Positions 11,594 through 23,208 of a stretch of 64,000 nucleotides of DNA are shown here, one piece after another. Each line of letters opens with the position of its first letter. The first letter of the stretch is position 1. This DNA is from Henckelia pumila (lineage: Eukaryota > Streptophyta > Magnoliopsida > Lamiales > Gesneriaceae): contig NC_133122.1 of the NCBI RefSeq assembly GCF_033568475.1, positions 142,607,402 through 142,671,401 on the forward strand, read 5' to 3'. Position numbers and translations under genes: made by a program. Below the pieces are notes generated by a model that was given only the letters and a program-made list of their open reading frames with translations, did no database searches and had not been told where the DNA came from.

Positions 11594-12026
11594 TGAGTCG
11601 CAAGGTGCGTCTTTTCGCACTACAAACTTGTTCGATGTCTAGTGCGATTGAGGATTGTTGTTCTTCAGGGTATACCTTCAAGCACAAGAAAGGTATGCAG
11701 TGTATCAAGATGTTTGCAATTTTATCTGACCCAGCTTTGTATTCACGAATTCGAGATGCTCAGATGTCTGATTCGAAGACCCAATGTTTGGCTCGCCTAG
11801 CCAACGAGGGTAGTACGTCTGGATTTCACTATCAGTCAGATGATTTTCTGTGTTTGTCTGGTAGGCTTGTGATTCCGGAGGATGAAGAGTTGCGAGATGA
11901 TATTTTGTCTCAGGCGCATCGCACTAAGTTGAGTATTCATCCAGGGAGCAACAAGATGTACAAGGAACGTTTGTATCTTGTTTTACATTCATTACTTAAG
12001 ATCTTATTTCGAGGACGAAATATCTT
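11593..12026 (+). pseudogene. Integrase N-terminal stump, deletion junction and 3' tail
   Basis: This stretch begins with the linker after RNase H. It reaches the start of the integrase HHCC zinc-binding region (SIHPGSNKMYKE) near 11930-11970 and then stops matching. Within about 20-40 bases it jumps to the conserved 3' tail TTTCGAGGACGAAAT, also seen at the end of gypsy element 2 (about 20667). The DDE core, C-terminal domain and any chromodomain, roughly 1.5-2 kb by comparison with element 2, are deleted. Confidence 0.85.
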
Positions 12027-12038
12027 AAGTGGGGAGAA

Positions 12039-13410
12039 TGTAGTAGCCCAGTTCCAATTTACAAAATTAATTGGTTAATTATATTTTATTAACAAGAGCA
12101 CAAGTTAAGATCAAGAACACATGACATGAGTAGCTCGGGTCGGTCATGAGTAGCTCGGGTTGATCATGGTTGTTCAACAATAGCTCGGGCATTGAGGAAG
12201 AGCTCGGGCATTGAGCTAGAGCTCGGGCTTGGAGCTAGGGCTCAGGAATGTGTTTGTGCTTGGCTCGGGTCGGGGCTTAGGGTGCTCAAGAAAGTGATGT
12301 GCAAGGCCAGGGTAGTGTTCGGTCATGGGAAGAACACATGGTATTCAGGCCAGGATTGGACATGTGGCTGGAGCTAAAACACGATTAGTGTCCTGCTAGG
12401 TGTCATGCACTCGATTGACACCTGTCCCAGCTCATCCTCTATAAATAGGAGTTGAGAGTTCGTTCATTTGTACACCATTTCATCTCACCTTAGTTTTACT
12501 CGGAACAAAGAGTAGCTCGGGAGCTCGGGAAAGAGTAGCTCGGGAGCTCGGGAAAGAGTAGCTCGGGAGTTCGGGAAGGAGTAGCTCGGGGCTTGACCAG
12601 GAGCAGTTCAGGTCGGGCTTGAAGGGAGAGGTCAGGTCGGGTCAGTCTTGAGACCAGGTCGGGTCGGGACTTGGATCTAAGGCAGCTAGGGGTTGTCTTC
12701 TTCCAGCTTAGTTCAGACTTCGGTGTTAGGTACGATAGTACTGTTCGAGATATCCTGACTGAGTATGCATGTATTATGTGACTGCATGATTTATATGTCA
12801 TTGATTTATGCTGCATTCATCTGCATATTGAGCTATCTCCTTCGAGATGTATATTAGTAGGGTTGTACCCTATCCTGTTAGTGGATGGACTTCCATCGAT
12901 TTGGATCTGGCATATCCACTGGTATATTGGTATGGGAGCCACCTCCTGCAGCGACGGCACAACGTGCTACATACCAGGGCCAGGTCTGTCTCTGTTATCT
13001 GATCTTTGACCTCGAGTTATAGGGAGTTCACTTTGCATGCATGTATACTCATACGAGCGTTTTATGCTCACGTCTCGTACTTTATGTTTCTGGACACCCT
13101 ATTCCATGGGGCAGGTTTGCGATTGGACAAGGCGGGTGGTTCCAGGAGGGGCTAGGCAGCGGTTGGTCAGCTGGAGCTTCGCTTAGATTTTTATTTCTGT
13201 TGTTATCGGATTGATACAACTTTTCGATATGGTTGTATAATCTATTTGGTTTTTTTTACAGATTCCTTGCCTTGGGATTGTAGTATTTGTAATGTTTCCG
13301 CAGTTTATTCTGATATCTGTTTAATTAAGTTAATTACATGCCTAAGTTCTGTTTAGTAGGTGATCCGCCTAAGTTCTGTTTAGTAGGTGATCCTGGTAAG
13401 GGTCACTAAA
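12039..13410 (+). repeat. 3' LTR of gypsy element 1
   Basis: 1372 bp, nearly identical to the 5' LTR, with small indels in the AGCTCGGG-rich part. It is preceded by the polypurine tract AAGTGGGGAGAA (12027-12038). Followed by the 5-bp duplication aaaat. Confidence 0.95.
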
Positions 13411-13415
13411 AAAAT

Positions 13416-13749
13416 CATAATTGAAGGCCTACTTAAAGCAAAAGTAGACATTAGTTAACATCGAATCATCAAAGCAGCTACTTCTAATCACTAGAAAGTA
13501 AATAATAAGAAAGCTAGTGATCAACAAACAAATTAGACCATAATTTAAGTTTTCTCTGTTCATGTCCTCACAAATGGAACTCCTCAAATGGAACAAAATC
13601 TGACCTTGAACAATAACCTCCTAATGAAGCCATGAGCTGCTAAGTGAACATGAAACAGTAGCAATCATATTAAATGCTGAAACGAATGACAATGAAGAAG
13701 CCAAAAGCAAACCTTTCTTTGAAAAATAAGAAGACTCGTAACATATATA
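13416..13749. other. Short host segment between two gypsy insertions
   Basis: 334 bases of AT-rich DNA between the two target duplications. Nothing coding was recognised. It joins 7321 on the left and 22792 on the right once the two retrotransposons are removed. Confidence 0.6.
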
Positions 13750-13754
13750 AATAC

Positions 13755-15733
13755 TGTAACGCCCCGTTTTTTTTTTTTATCTTAAATGAACTTATTTGAG
13801 ATAATCAGTATATCAGAGTTCAAGAGCCGACTTGTTTTTTATCAGGGTCTATTTTGCAAATTTTGGAAATTTCAGGGACTAAAGTGCAATTTTGGAGTTT
13901 ATATATTATCTTGACTTGAGACTAGTTTTCATTCTCTCCATCTTCTTCCTTATTGCACGCCACCTCCATTGAAGCGCCCTTTTGAGATTTCAAGCTTCCA
14001 GATTTCCTCCCGAGCTCGATGCGACCGTTGGAAATTAATTCTGAAGGCAGATTAGCGATCACTGCAGCGAGGGCTCCGTTATACCGTAAGTTTTTCTACG
14101 ATCAGATACATTCTAGTTTTTGGATATTGTTAGAATCGTTCGAGATTCGAGTATGTTGTTCTTGGCAGAGTTCTGATCGTTTATTATCTGTCAGTTTTGA
14201 AATAGAGCGACGTTCGGAATTGTTATTATTTTTGGAAGCTATTTTCGAAAGTTTGAGTTTTGAGATTGGTTGGGTTTGAGCTTTTGTTGTTGTATTAGCA
14301 TTGATTCGTATTGATATCGATATAGAACTGTTGTATGCATTTCCGGTTTGATCATTTATAGCGGTTATGCCGCCGGTTTAAGTTTTTAGGATCTCGAACC
14401 GTGTTTGAGTTGTAGAACTTTGGGCATTGGGTTTGTTCGTTGTTGTTAATCATCTTTTGTCTCCGTACAAATTCGTTTGGAGTTGTCGAGACAGAGAAGC
14501 AGCAGTCGATCGTCTAGAGTTTGACGAAGAATCGGTAAAGAGATTACCTTGAGCCGATATTGTTTTTAGGTTGTATAGTTTCTGATATAACCTTTTTATT
14601 GTAGCTTATCCAGAGTTGGAACTACTTGCATTGAAAGGTAAAAGCAGTCATCGTAGCGGGATAGCATACTCGGGACAGTTGGTTCTTGAGTTTCCCTTAA
14701 AATCACATATTTCATCAATATTGTTCTAGCATGTGGAATTGTATTTGTTGATTGATTGAGATTGGTTATGTGGCTTACGTTTTATGTTTTTGTTATGCAT
14801 TCATCTTGAGCCAACTTTGATTTCAGCGGGCAGAACAACCCTTTTTGTTTAGACGTTTTGGGGGCTATGTTGCGAGTGGCCTGGGTTGTAGAAGTTCACC
14901 TAGTGTCAGCATACTCCTCATAGTCGCACCGAAGTCTAGGGGATTGGGATATGTGACGCCACCTCGATTGGGAGAGTCAGTGAGTTGTTACGTGGTCTCA
15001 TCCTCGGGATCCCAAAAAGCACAGCAGCAATCCCTCGTTTATCAGAATTGATATCCCGATTTAAAGACATGCATTTCATTACATTGGTATTGGTTCATTG
15101 TTACCTTGAAAGCATGTTTGTTGTTGTATTACTTGTTATGTTGCTTTTACTGGGATTATCATTCTCACCGGTTATCTGCCTGTTGCTTTGTTTTGTATGT
15201 GTACTTGGCAACAGGTGGGGCAGGATCGAGTCAGCGAAGACCTGGTTAACAGCCAGAAGGAGAGTTAGTAGTGGGACTCGGTTTAGAAGTCGAATCAACA
15301 TGTTTATCTAGTTTAAAATTAAAGCATGTTAGAACTCGAACTTGTTATGTTTTTTATTCGAATTTGTTGTATTCGGATTGTAATCTAGAATCGAAGCATG
15401 TGGTGTTGTATCGATTTAGATTCTTGTTTCTCTTAGGCTTGATGAAAGCATGTTTGATTTTGTGTATTCTTTATACCCTATGTTAATGGTTGTATTCGAA
15501 TGAACGTCGGAAGAAAGCGCGGAATCTTTGTTTTTCAGCCTGGGCATTTTTGCCCAGGTCTGCCGCTTCCGTTTGGGCTCGGGTTGAGCAGCCTGCGCGC
15601 GCGCGAGCATGGCTCCTCGCGCAGGAACGAGGCGTTCAAAAAAAAAAAACTTTTGATTGCTTTTAAACTTGGGTTCTGGGGCGATTAATTGTTTTTTAAT
15701 CCGAGATTAGTTGTTTAGAACCGATGTCTCACA
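13755..15733 (+). repeat. 5' LTR of gypsy element 2
   Basis: 1979 bp. It opens with TGTAACGCCCCG and a T-tract. Near its 3' end (15539-15558) there is a perfect stem-loop, CCTGGGCA/TGCCCAGG with a TTTT loop. A single CpG-rich unit (about 15592-15630) follows, of which the 3' LTR has about three. Confidence 0.94.
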
Positions 15734-15738
15734 TTAAG

Positions 15739-15750
15739 TGGTATCAAAGC
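15739..15750 (+). other. Primer binding site, initiator Met tRNA
   Basis: TGGTATCAAAGC lies 5 bases after the 5' LTR and differs from the consensus of element 1 by one base (A for G). It is complementary to plant initiator Met tRNA. Confidence 0.85.
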
Positions 15751-16036
15751 GTTAAGATTCTTGGTTGAACTAGAGTGAGCGGGGTAGTTCGAGTCCGCAT
15801 GTATTTGCTCCTCGCATGTGTTTGAGTTCTTTAATTGTTTAATTAATACCATGCGAACATGCTTTATTATTTAAGAATTAATTGAATTACATGATGTTGT
15901 GATTTAATTTATAAATCATGAACTACTTGAGATATAACTGCTTTTGTTATCGACTGGTATCCGGCATTCCAAGAGGTTGTAAAGGCACCGAATTGTAGCG
16001 ATTGAGATATCTTGTGTCCTAACCTTTGATTATCAG

Positions 16037-17020
16037 ATGGGTCCTCGTCGAGTAATTAACAGAAACACACCGCCAGTTATTCCTACGACTGAACAAGCTA
16101 GCACTGAAGTTGATCAGTTGGATGCTACAGCTACTCCTATGGAAACCTTGCTGAAGAGGTTTTAGTCATTTAATCCGCCGTTGTTGATGGGTACTGAGAA
16201 CCCAGTTGACTGTGAGAGTTGGTTGGATGATATTGATCAGTTGTTCAATTCCATTGATTACACTGATGACCGTCGAACCAGGTTAGTCATTCATCAGCTT
16301 CGTGGTGTGGCCAAGAACTGGTGGATCATGACCAAGAAATCCTTGGAGAACAGAGGTACAGTTGTCGATTGGTCTCTTTTCAAAACTGAGTTTTATAAGA
16401 GATTTTTCCCTGTTTCGTACCGAAAGGACAAGGGAGCAGAGTTTGCCAATCTGAGGCAAGGGAATCTGAACATTGAAGAGTACGTAACCAAGTTTGATAG
16501 TCTGTTGAGTTTTGCACCACACATTGCCGACAGTGAAGAAGCCAAAGCCGATCAGTTCATCAACGGCTTGAATCCCGACATCTTCACATTGGTGAACACT
16601 GCTAGGCCAGATAACTTTGCGGATGCCATGAATCACGCAAAGGGAGCTGAAGCAGGCTTGTGGAGACTAAGAGGTAATCAGATGGTGTCTCAGCAGCAGA
16701 GGCAGTCTCAGAACCAACCATATCAGCATCAGAACAAGCCACCTCAGTATCAGAACCAACAGCAGAGGTATGAAGGTGGAAACAGTGGGGGAAACAGAAG
16801 GGATGAGTACAAAGCAAGAGGGAAACAGTTCAAAAGGCAGGAAAACAGTTCTTATAGTTCCAGTGGTTCCAAACAGTTCGGTTCAGGACAGAGTTCTGGA
16901 TCTTCATCCATGTACTGCAGCAAGTGTGGAGGTAGGCACTCACCAGATCACTATGTGGGAGTCTTTGGTAACTGCAACACCTGTCAGCAACCGGGACACT
17001 TTTCCAAGGTGTGCCCTTAG
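16037..17020 (+). pseudogene. gag of gypsy element 2, nonsense-interrupted
   Basis: The ATG at 16037 is in frame with the long open stretch from 16181. A TAG near 16163 interrupts after about 42 codons. The body has the plant gag region (segments ESWLDDIDQLF and GVAKNWWIM), a long Gln/Asn-rich linker, and a C-terminal knuckle CNTCQQPGHFSKVC. A TAG at 17018-17020 ends it; the same frame reopens immediately and reaches the protease at 17093, so gag and pol were once one frame. Confidence 0.92.
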
Positions 17021-17092
17021 CGTAGTAGAGATCGAGCTCAGAGTGGGAGTTCATCTCGATCTACAGCTCAGCCTGAGAGGCAGTCTTCTGCA

Positions 17093-17995
17093 GTGTACTC
17101 TTTCCAGACTCAGCAGCAGAACCGACAGGGAGGTAACTCCAGTGCGAACCAGCCTCCGAGACAACAAGCACGAGTCTTTGCTTTGACAGAGGATCAGGCT
17201 CAAGCAGCACCAGATGATGTTATAGCAGGTAACTGTTCGATTTTTGGTTATTCTGCTCATGTTTTGATAGATACAGGTGCTTTCCATTCCTTTATCTCTG
17301 AGAAATTTGTGTTATTGCATGCTTTGCCTACTGAGTTGTTGACTACTGTAGTAGCTGTTACTTCACCTTTGGGTGGAGGAATTGTTTCTGTCCGATTAGT
17401 CAGGAAATGTGAACTCTGTTTTGAAGGAAATTTGTTAGAATTCGACTGTATTGTACTTGGACTGTCAGATTTTGACAGTATTGTTGGTATAGATGCTTTA
17501 ACCCAGTACAGGGCAACAGTCGATTGTTTTCTGAAAGTTGTCAGGTTCAGACCTGAAATGACAGACAAGTGGAAATTCTTTGGTAAGGATTCTCGATCTA
17601 TAATTCCTTTGATTTCAGTGTTATCTATGACTCGTTTGTTACAGAAAGGTGCAGAGGGATTTTTGGTTTATGCAGTTGATGTACTGAAATTTAGCCCTGA
17701 ATTGGTTGATATACCAGTGGTTAGAGATTTTGCTGATGTGTTTCCGAAAGATGTTCCTGGATTGCCGCATGTTCGAGAGATCGAATTCAGCATCGACTTA
17801 GTGCCAAGTACTCAACCCATTTCCAAAGCTCCATATCGTATGACACCTATTGAACTGAAAGAGTTGAAGGAGAAGCTTGAGGATTTGATTGCCAAGGGAT
17901 ACATCAGACTTAGTGTATCGCCTTGGGTGCTCCTGTTCTTTTTGTTCGGAAGAACGATGGTTCTATGCGACTCTGTATCGACTACCGTCAACTGA
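17093..17995 (+). pseudogene. Protease and RT N-terminus of gypsy element 2
   Basis: 300 codons in frame with gag. The retropepsin motif is HVLIDTGAFHSFIS, with Phe where family members often have Ser. The segment SIVGIDALTQYRA follows, then the RT N-terminal region to SPWV. A one-base loss near 17930 shifts the frame in the RT block that normally reads like WGAPVLF. The catalytic Asp of DTG is present. Confidence 0.9.
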
Positions 17996-18864
17996 ATTAG
18001 GCTACAGTCAAGAACAGATATCCTTTACCCCGAATAGATGACCTTTTTTATCAGCTGCAGGGTTCTTTTGTCTATTCGAATATTGATCTGAGGTCAGGTT
18101 ATCATCAGCTGAGGGTGCGAGAGGAAGATGTTCCTAAGACCGCATTCAGAACGAGGTATGGTCACTTTGAGTTTATAGTCATGCCGTTTGGTTTGACTAA
18201 CGCTCCAGCGGTTTTTATGAGTTTGATGAACCGTATCTTTCAGCGTTATTTAGATGAGTTTGTTATTATCTTCATCGATGATATTCTTATCTACTCGAAG
18301 AACCGTACTGACCACGCTGAGCATTTGAGGACCGTATTTCAGATTTTACGAGTTGAACAGTTGTTTGCCAAGTTGTCTAAGTGTGAATTCTGGTTGGATC
18401 GAGTTGTCTTTCTCGGTCACATTATTTCTGGAGATGGGATTTCTGTCGATCCCAGCAAGATTGAAGCGGTTATGAATTGGCCTAGACCGACATCAGTTCC
18501 TGAGATCCAAAGCTTTATGGGTTTATCTGGTTATTATCGCCGATTCATCGAGAGTTTCTCGTCTATTTCCAAGCCGATTACCCAGCTGACACAGAAGAAT
18601 GCGCCTTTTATCTGGACTACAGATTGTGAGGCTAGCTTTGTTGATCTGAAGAGGAGACTGATCAGTGCTCCGATTCTTTCTATTCCGAAGGGTACTGGAG
18701 GTTTCACAGTCTATTGTGATGCTTCTAACCGAGGCTTGGGTTGTGTTCTTATGCAGCATAAGCATGTGATAGCGTATGCATCGAGGCAGCTGAAGCCTCA
18801 CAAGACTCGTTATCCGATTCATGATCTTGAACTAGCTGCAATTGTTTTTGCTCTGAAGATCTGA
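17996..18864 (+). pseudogene. Reverse transcriptase / RNase H start of gypsy element 2
   Basis: After a TAG at about 17998 the frame runs through RT with [13 protein letters not shown], the active-site box FIDDILIYS, the thumb, and the RNase H segment [14 protein letters not shown], with a catalytic Asp. It ends at TGA 18862-18864, which replaces the Trp codon before RHYLYG. Element 1 has TAG at the same codon. Confidence 0.93.
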
Positions 18865-18924
18865 CGTCACTATCTTTACGGTGAGTCATTTGAGATCTTT
18901 TCTAATCATAAAAGTCTTAAGTAA

Positions 18925-19752
18925 TTGTTTTCACAGGCAGAACTGAACATGAGACAGAGAAGATGGTTAGATCTGTTGAAGGATTTCGACTGTGAAATCA
19001 AGTATTATCCGGGAAATTCGAATGCAGTTGCAGATGCCTTGAGCCGAAAGCTTTGTTCTTTATCTCTTTCTAATATTGGTGTTTCTCAGTTGATCGATGA
19101 TTGTTGCACTTCTGGTTTAGAGTTTGAAACAGATAGGAAGACTATCAGAGTATTTGCTATTCAAGCCGAGCCGGAGTTGTTGATTGCGATCAAAGAGGCA
19201 CAGAGGTCTGATCCGAGCGTTCAGGTTTCAGTAGAGAAAGTCAGATCTGGGCATCAGTCTGAATTCCAGGTTAGAGATGACATTTTGTTCGTGAATAACC
19301 GTATTATTGTGCCTGATATTTCGGAGTTGAGACAGTGTATTCTCCGAGAGGCTCATTGCAGTCGGTTCAGTGTTCATCCTGGAGGTCGTAAGATGTACAA
19401 CGATCTGAAGAATCAATTCTGGTGGAAGAAAATGAAGAGAGATGTTGCGAGGTTTGTATCTCGATGTTTGAACTTCTAGCAAGTGAAAGCAGAGCGGAAG
19501 CGACCGGGTGGTCTATTGCACAGTCTATCTGTTCCTGAATGGAAATGGGATCACATTTCCATGGATTTCGTCACGAAGCTACCGCGATCTGTTCGGGGAT
19601 GCAATGCTATTTGGGTAGTGATCGACCGATTGACGAAGTCTGCTTGTTTTATTCCGTACAGGATGACGTATCGTCATGATCAGATGGTTGAGTTATATGT
19701 TAGCAATGTTGTGAGATTGCATGGGGTGCCGAAGTCGATCGTTTCAGACTGA
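18925..19752 (+). pseudogene. RNase H end and integrase N-terminal/core of gypsy element 2
   Basis: The frame has the conserved [16 protein letters not shown] and the His/His part of the integrase zinc domain (HPGGRKMYNDLK). The Cys pair is damaged: the second Cys is Phe and a TAG follows at 19477-19479. The same frame reopens with the catalytic-core start WDHISMDFVTKLP (first catalytic Asp) and runs to SIVSD followed by TGA, where the family has Arg (CGA), near the second catalytic Asp. Confidence 0.92.
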
Positions 19753-20602
19753 GACCCTAGATTCACGTCGCACTTTTGGCACATTCTTCAGGAGGCACTT
19801 GGTACTCGATTGCATCTGAGTACAGCTTATCATCCTCAGACCGATGGACAGTCAGAACGGACTATCCAGACGTTAGAGGATATGCTTCGAGCGGTAGTGC
19901 TAGACTTTGGCACTAGTTGGCAAGATTCTTTGCCTCTTGTTGAGTTTTTTTTACAACAACAGCTTCCAAGCGAGTATCGGTATGGCACCTTTTGAGGCTT
20001 TGTACGGCAAGAAGTGCCGATATCCTTTGTTTTGGGATGATTTGTTCGAGTCACCTGATTTGGGACCGGATATGCTTAGAGATATGTCAGAGCAAGTTAA
20101 GATCATTCAGTCTAGAATGAAGTCAGCTTAGGATAGACATGCGAAGTATGCTAATGTCAAACGCAGACCTCTGAGTTTCGATCAGGGAGACCGAGTCTTT
20201 CTGAAGATTTCACCTTTCAGAGGCACCGTTAGATTTGGGAAGAGAGGAAAGTTATCTCTGAGATTCATCGGTCCATACGAGATTCTCGAGAAGATAGACG
20301 ATCTTGCCTACAGACTTGCACTTCCTCCGTCTTTATCTGGTATTCACGATGTTTTTCATGTCTTTATGCTGCGGAAGTATCATCCATATCCTTGTCATAT
20401 TCTTCAGCCTGACAAAGCCAAGTTAGATGAGACTTTGAGCTACTTTGAGCGACCGATTCAGATCCTTGATCGGAAAGAGAAGCAACTCAGAACCAAGCTG
20501 ATTCCATTGGTGAAGGTGTAGTGGAGCCGTCACGGGGTCGAGGAAGCGACTTGGGAGACAGAATCCGACATGAGACAATATTTTCCTGAGTTATTCGGAT
20601 GA
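19753..20602 (+). pseudogene. Integrase C-terminal part and chromodomain-like tail of gypsy element 2
   Basis: The core continues with [20 protein letters not shown], which contains the catalytic Glu. A frameshift near 19950-19975 leads into the C-terminal domain (segments SPFRGTVRFGKRGKLS, IGPYEILE). The tail follows, with HDVFHVFMLRKYH and HGVEEATWE, a shortened chromodomain-like module of Tekay/Del-type chromoviruses that is thought to direct integration to heterochromatin. A TAG interrupts near 20519, and the frame ends at TGA about 20600. Confidence 0.88.
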
Positions 20603-20700
20603 CGTGAGTTCTTCTTACTGTTTTCAAGTCTTTATTCTATCTTATAAGTTGCGATTCTTATTGATTTCGAGGACGAAATCTCTTCTTAGAGGGGGAGAGT

Positions 20701-22786
20701 TGTAACGCCCCGTTTTTTTTTTTTTTTTTATCTTAAATGAACTTATTTGAGATAATTAGTATTCCAGAGTTCAAGAGCCGACTTGTTTTTTATCAGGGTC
20801 TATTTTGCAAATTTTGGAAATTTCAGGGACTAAAGTGCAATTTTGGAGTTTTATATATTATCTTGACTTGAGACTAGTCTTCATTCTCTCCATCTTCTTC
20901 CTCCTTGCACGCCACCTCCATTGAAGCGCCCTTTTGAGATTTCAAGCTTCCAGATTTCCTCCCGAGCTCGATGCGGCCATTGGAAATTAATTCTGAAGGC
21001 AGATTAGCGATCACTGCAGCGAGGGCTCCGTTATACCGTAAGTTTTTCTACGATCAGATACATTCTAGTTTTTGGATGTTGTTAGAATCGTTCGAGATTC
21101 GAGTATGTTGTTCTTGGCAGAGTTCTGATCGTTTATTATCTGTCAGTTTTGAAATAGAGCGACGTTCGGAATTGTTATTATTTTTGGAAGTTATTTTCGA
21201 AAGTTTGAGTTTTGAGATTGGTTGGGTTTGAGCTTTTGTTGTTGTATTAGCATTGATTCGTATTGATATCGATATTGAACTGCTGTCTGCATTTCCGGTT
21301 TGATCATTTATAGCCGTTATGCCGCCGGTTTAAGTTTTGAGGATTTCAAACCGTGTTTGAGTTGTAGAACTTTGGGCATTGGGTTTGTTCGTTGTTGTTG
21401 ATCATATTTTGTCTCCGTACAGATTCGTTTGGAGTTGTCGAGACAGAGAAGCAGCAGTCGATCGTCTAGAGTTTGACAAAGAATCGGTAAAGAGATTACC
21501 TTGAGTCGATATTGTTGTTAGGTTGTATAGTTTCTGATATAACCTTTTTATTGTAGCTTATCCAGAGTTGGAACTACTTGCATTGAAAGGTAAAAGCAGT
21601 CATCGTAGCGGGATAGCATACTCGGGACAGTTGGTTCTCGAGTTTCCCTAAAAATCACATATTGCATCAATATTGTTCTAGCATGTGGAACTGTATTTGT
21701 TGATTGATTGAGATTGGTTATGTGGCTTACGTTTTATGTTTCTGTTATGCATTCATCTTGAGCCAACTTTGATTTCAGCGGGCAGAACAGCCCTTTTTGT
21801 TTAGACGTTTTGGGGGCTATGTTGCGAGTGGACTGGGTTGTAAAAGTTCACCTAGTGTCAGCATACTCCTCATAGTCGCACCGAAGTCTAGAGGATTGGG
21901 ATACGTGACGCCACCTCGATTGGGAGAGTCGGTGAGTCATTACGTGGTCTCATCCTCGGGATCCCAAAAAGCACAACAGCAATCCCTCGTTTATCAGAAT
22001 TGATATCCCGATTTAAAGACATGCATTTCATTACGTTGGTATTGGTTCGTTGTTACCTTGAAAGCATGTTTGTTGTTGTATTACTTGTTATGTTGTTTTT
22101 ACTGGGATTATCATTCTCACCGGTTATCCGGCTATTGCTTTGTTTTATATGTGTACTTGGCAACAGATGGGGCATGATCAAGTCAGCGAAGACCTGGTTA
22201 ACAGCAAGAGGGAGAGTTAGTAGTGGGACTCGGTTTAGAAGTCGAATCAACATGTTTATCTAGTTTAAGATTGAAGCATGTTAGAACTCGAACTTGTTAT
22301 GTTTGTTATTCGAATTTGTTGTATTCGGATTGTAATCTAGAATCGAAGCATGTGGTGTTGTATCGATTTAGATTCTTGTTTCTCTTAGGCTTGATGAAAG
22401 CATGTTTGATTTTGTGTATTCTCTATACCCTGTGTTAATGGTTGTATTCGAATGCACGTCGGAAGCAAGCGCGGAATCTTTGTTTTTCAGCCTGGGCATT
22501 TCTGCCCAGGTCTGCCGCGCGCGAGCGAGGTGGTGCCTCACGCGCGCGAGCGTGGCTTCCCGGAGGGTTCGGGTTTGTTGGCCCGCGCGCGCTAGCATGG
22601 CACCTCGCGCGGGCACGAGCCCCCGTTTGGGCTCGGGTTGAGCAGCCTGCGCTCGCGCGAGCATGGCTCCTCGTGCGGGCGCGAGGCGTTCAAAAAAAAA
22701 AACTTTTGATTGCTTTTAAACTTGGGTTCTGGGTCGATTAATTGTTGTTTAATCCAAGATTAGTTGTTTAAAACCGAGGTCTCACA
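20701..22786 (+). repeat. 3' LTR of gypsy element 2
   Basis: 2086 bp, 107 bp longer than the 5' LTR. The extra length lies in the CpG-rich tandem repeat at about 22515-22690, built of units like CGCGCGAGCATGGC. The stem-loop before it is kept as CCTGGGCATTTCTGCCCAGG. Preceded by the polypurine tract AGAGGGGGAGAGT (20688-20700). Confidence 0.94.
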
Positions 22787-22904
22787 AATACGCATATCCA
22801 TCACAACAATAGAAGTAACACTAAACTATGTGATACTTCATAAATCTAGCTATAGAGCAAACCTACTGATGCCATTGTTACCATAAAATTTTCAAATACA
22901 AGTC

Positions 22905-23021
22905 GGAGAATCCACCATGGGTACTTGTATCTGATGCAGTCAAAACCTTGCAGAACGAGTGCACTGCAGGTTTAGGAGGCTCCTCCGGGGAGTTATCAAA
23001 GCTTCTTGGCTCAGTCTGCTG
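22905..23021 (-). pseudogene. Auxin response factor (ARF) B3-region exon fragment
   Basis: On the minus strand, after an acceptor TTTGCAG, an open stretch encodes [17 protein letters not shown] and then [20 protein letters not shown]. The second part is the near-invariant start of the ARF B3 DNA-binding domain. The charged linker before it resembles the ARF9/11/18 group. Immediately after GGFS the family match ends (VLRRHA is expected), so this is a single exon or part-exon. It sits downstream of the subtilase pieces on the same strand. Confidence 0.85.
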
Positions 23022-23208
23022 CAAATATGGGAACAAATTTATGGCTTAAATCGAAGATGAAGATGTAAGGAACAAATTTTATATTAGAAACTCAATTGTC
23101 TCTAGTCGTCTGAGTAGCACAAAAATCCAAATCAAAGGGAAGTAATTATTAAGTTAGTATAAAATTCCACAAAATTAACAAACCATCATACCATTAGAAT
23201 TGAACTTG

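Larger units (their letters stand above)
7327..13410 (+). mobile_element. Ty3/gypsy LTR retrotransposon 1 (integrase-deleted, non-autonomous)
   Basis: A complete insertion with LTRs at 7327-8689 and 12039-13410, both starting TGTAGTAGCCC. The 5' LTR ends CACTACA; in the 3' LTR the last bases read CACTAAA, one C-to-A change. The 5-bp target duplication aaaat is at 7322-7326 and 13411-13415. The internal order is gag, protease, RT, RNase H and then a stump of integrase, i.e. Ty3/gypsy order. Most of integrase and everything after it to the polypurine tract is missing. The plus strand is the coding strand. It landed in the region holding the GDSL esterase fragment. Confidence 0.95.
13755..22786 (+). 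mobile_element. Ty3/gypsy LTR retrotransposon 2, chromovirus-like, full domain set
   Basis: LTRs 13755-15733 and 20701-22786 start TGTAACGCCCCG and end CTCACA. The target duplication aatac is at 13750-13754 and 22787-22791. Inside are a Met-tRNA primer site, gag with CCHC knuckle, protease, RT, RNase H, integrase with HHCC and DDE regions, and a C-terminal chromodomain-like tail (segment HGVEEATWE). This order and tail fit the chromovirus branch, probably Tekay/Del. The polyprotein frame is broken by several stops and at least one frameshift, so the copy is not autonomous now. Confidence 0.95.

Noticed and set aside
14019..15686. Open frames in the LTR of gypsy element 2, repeated at 20971-22741
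   Set aside because: They are present in both LTRs and have no protein family match; LTR sequence, not genes.
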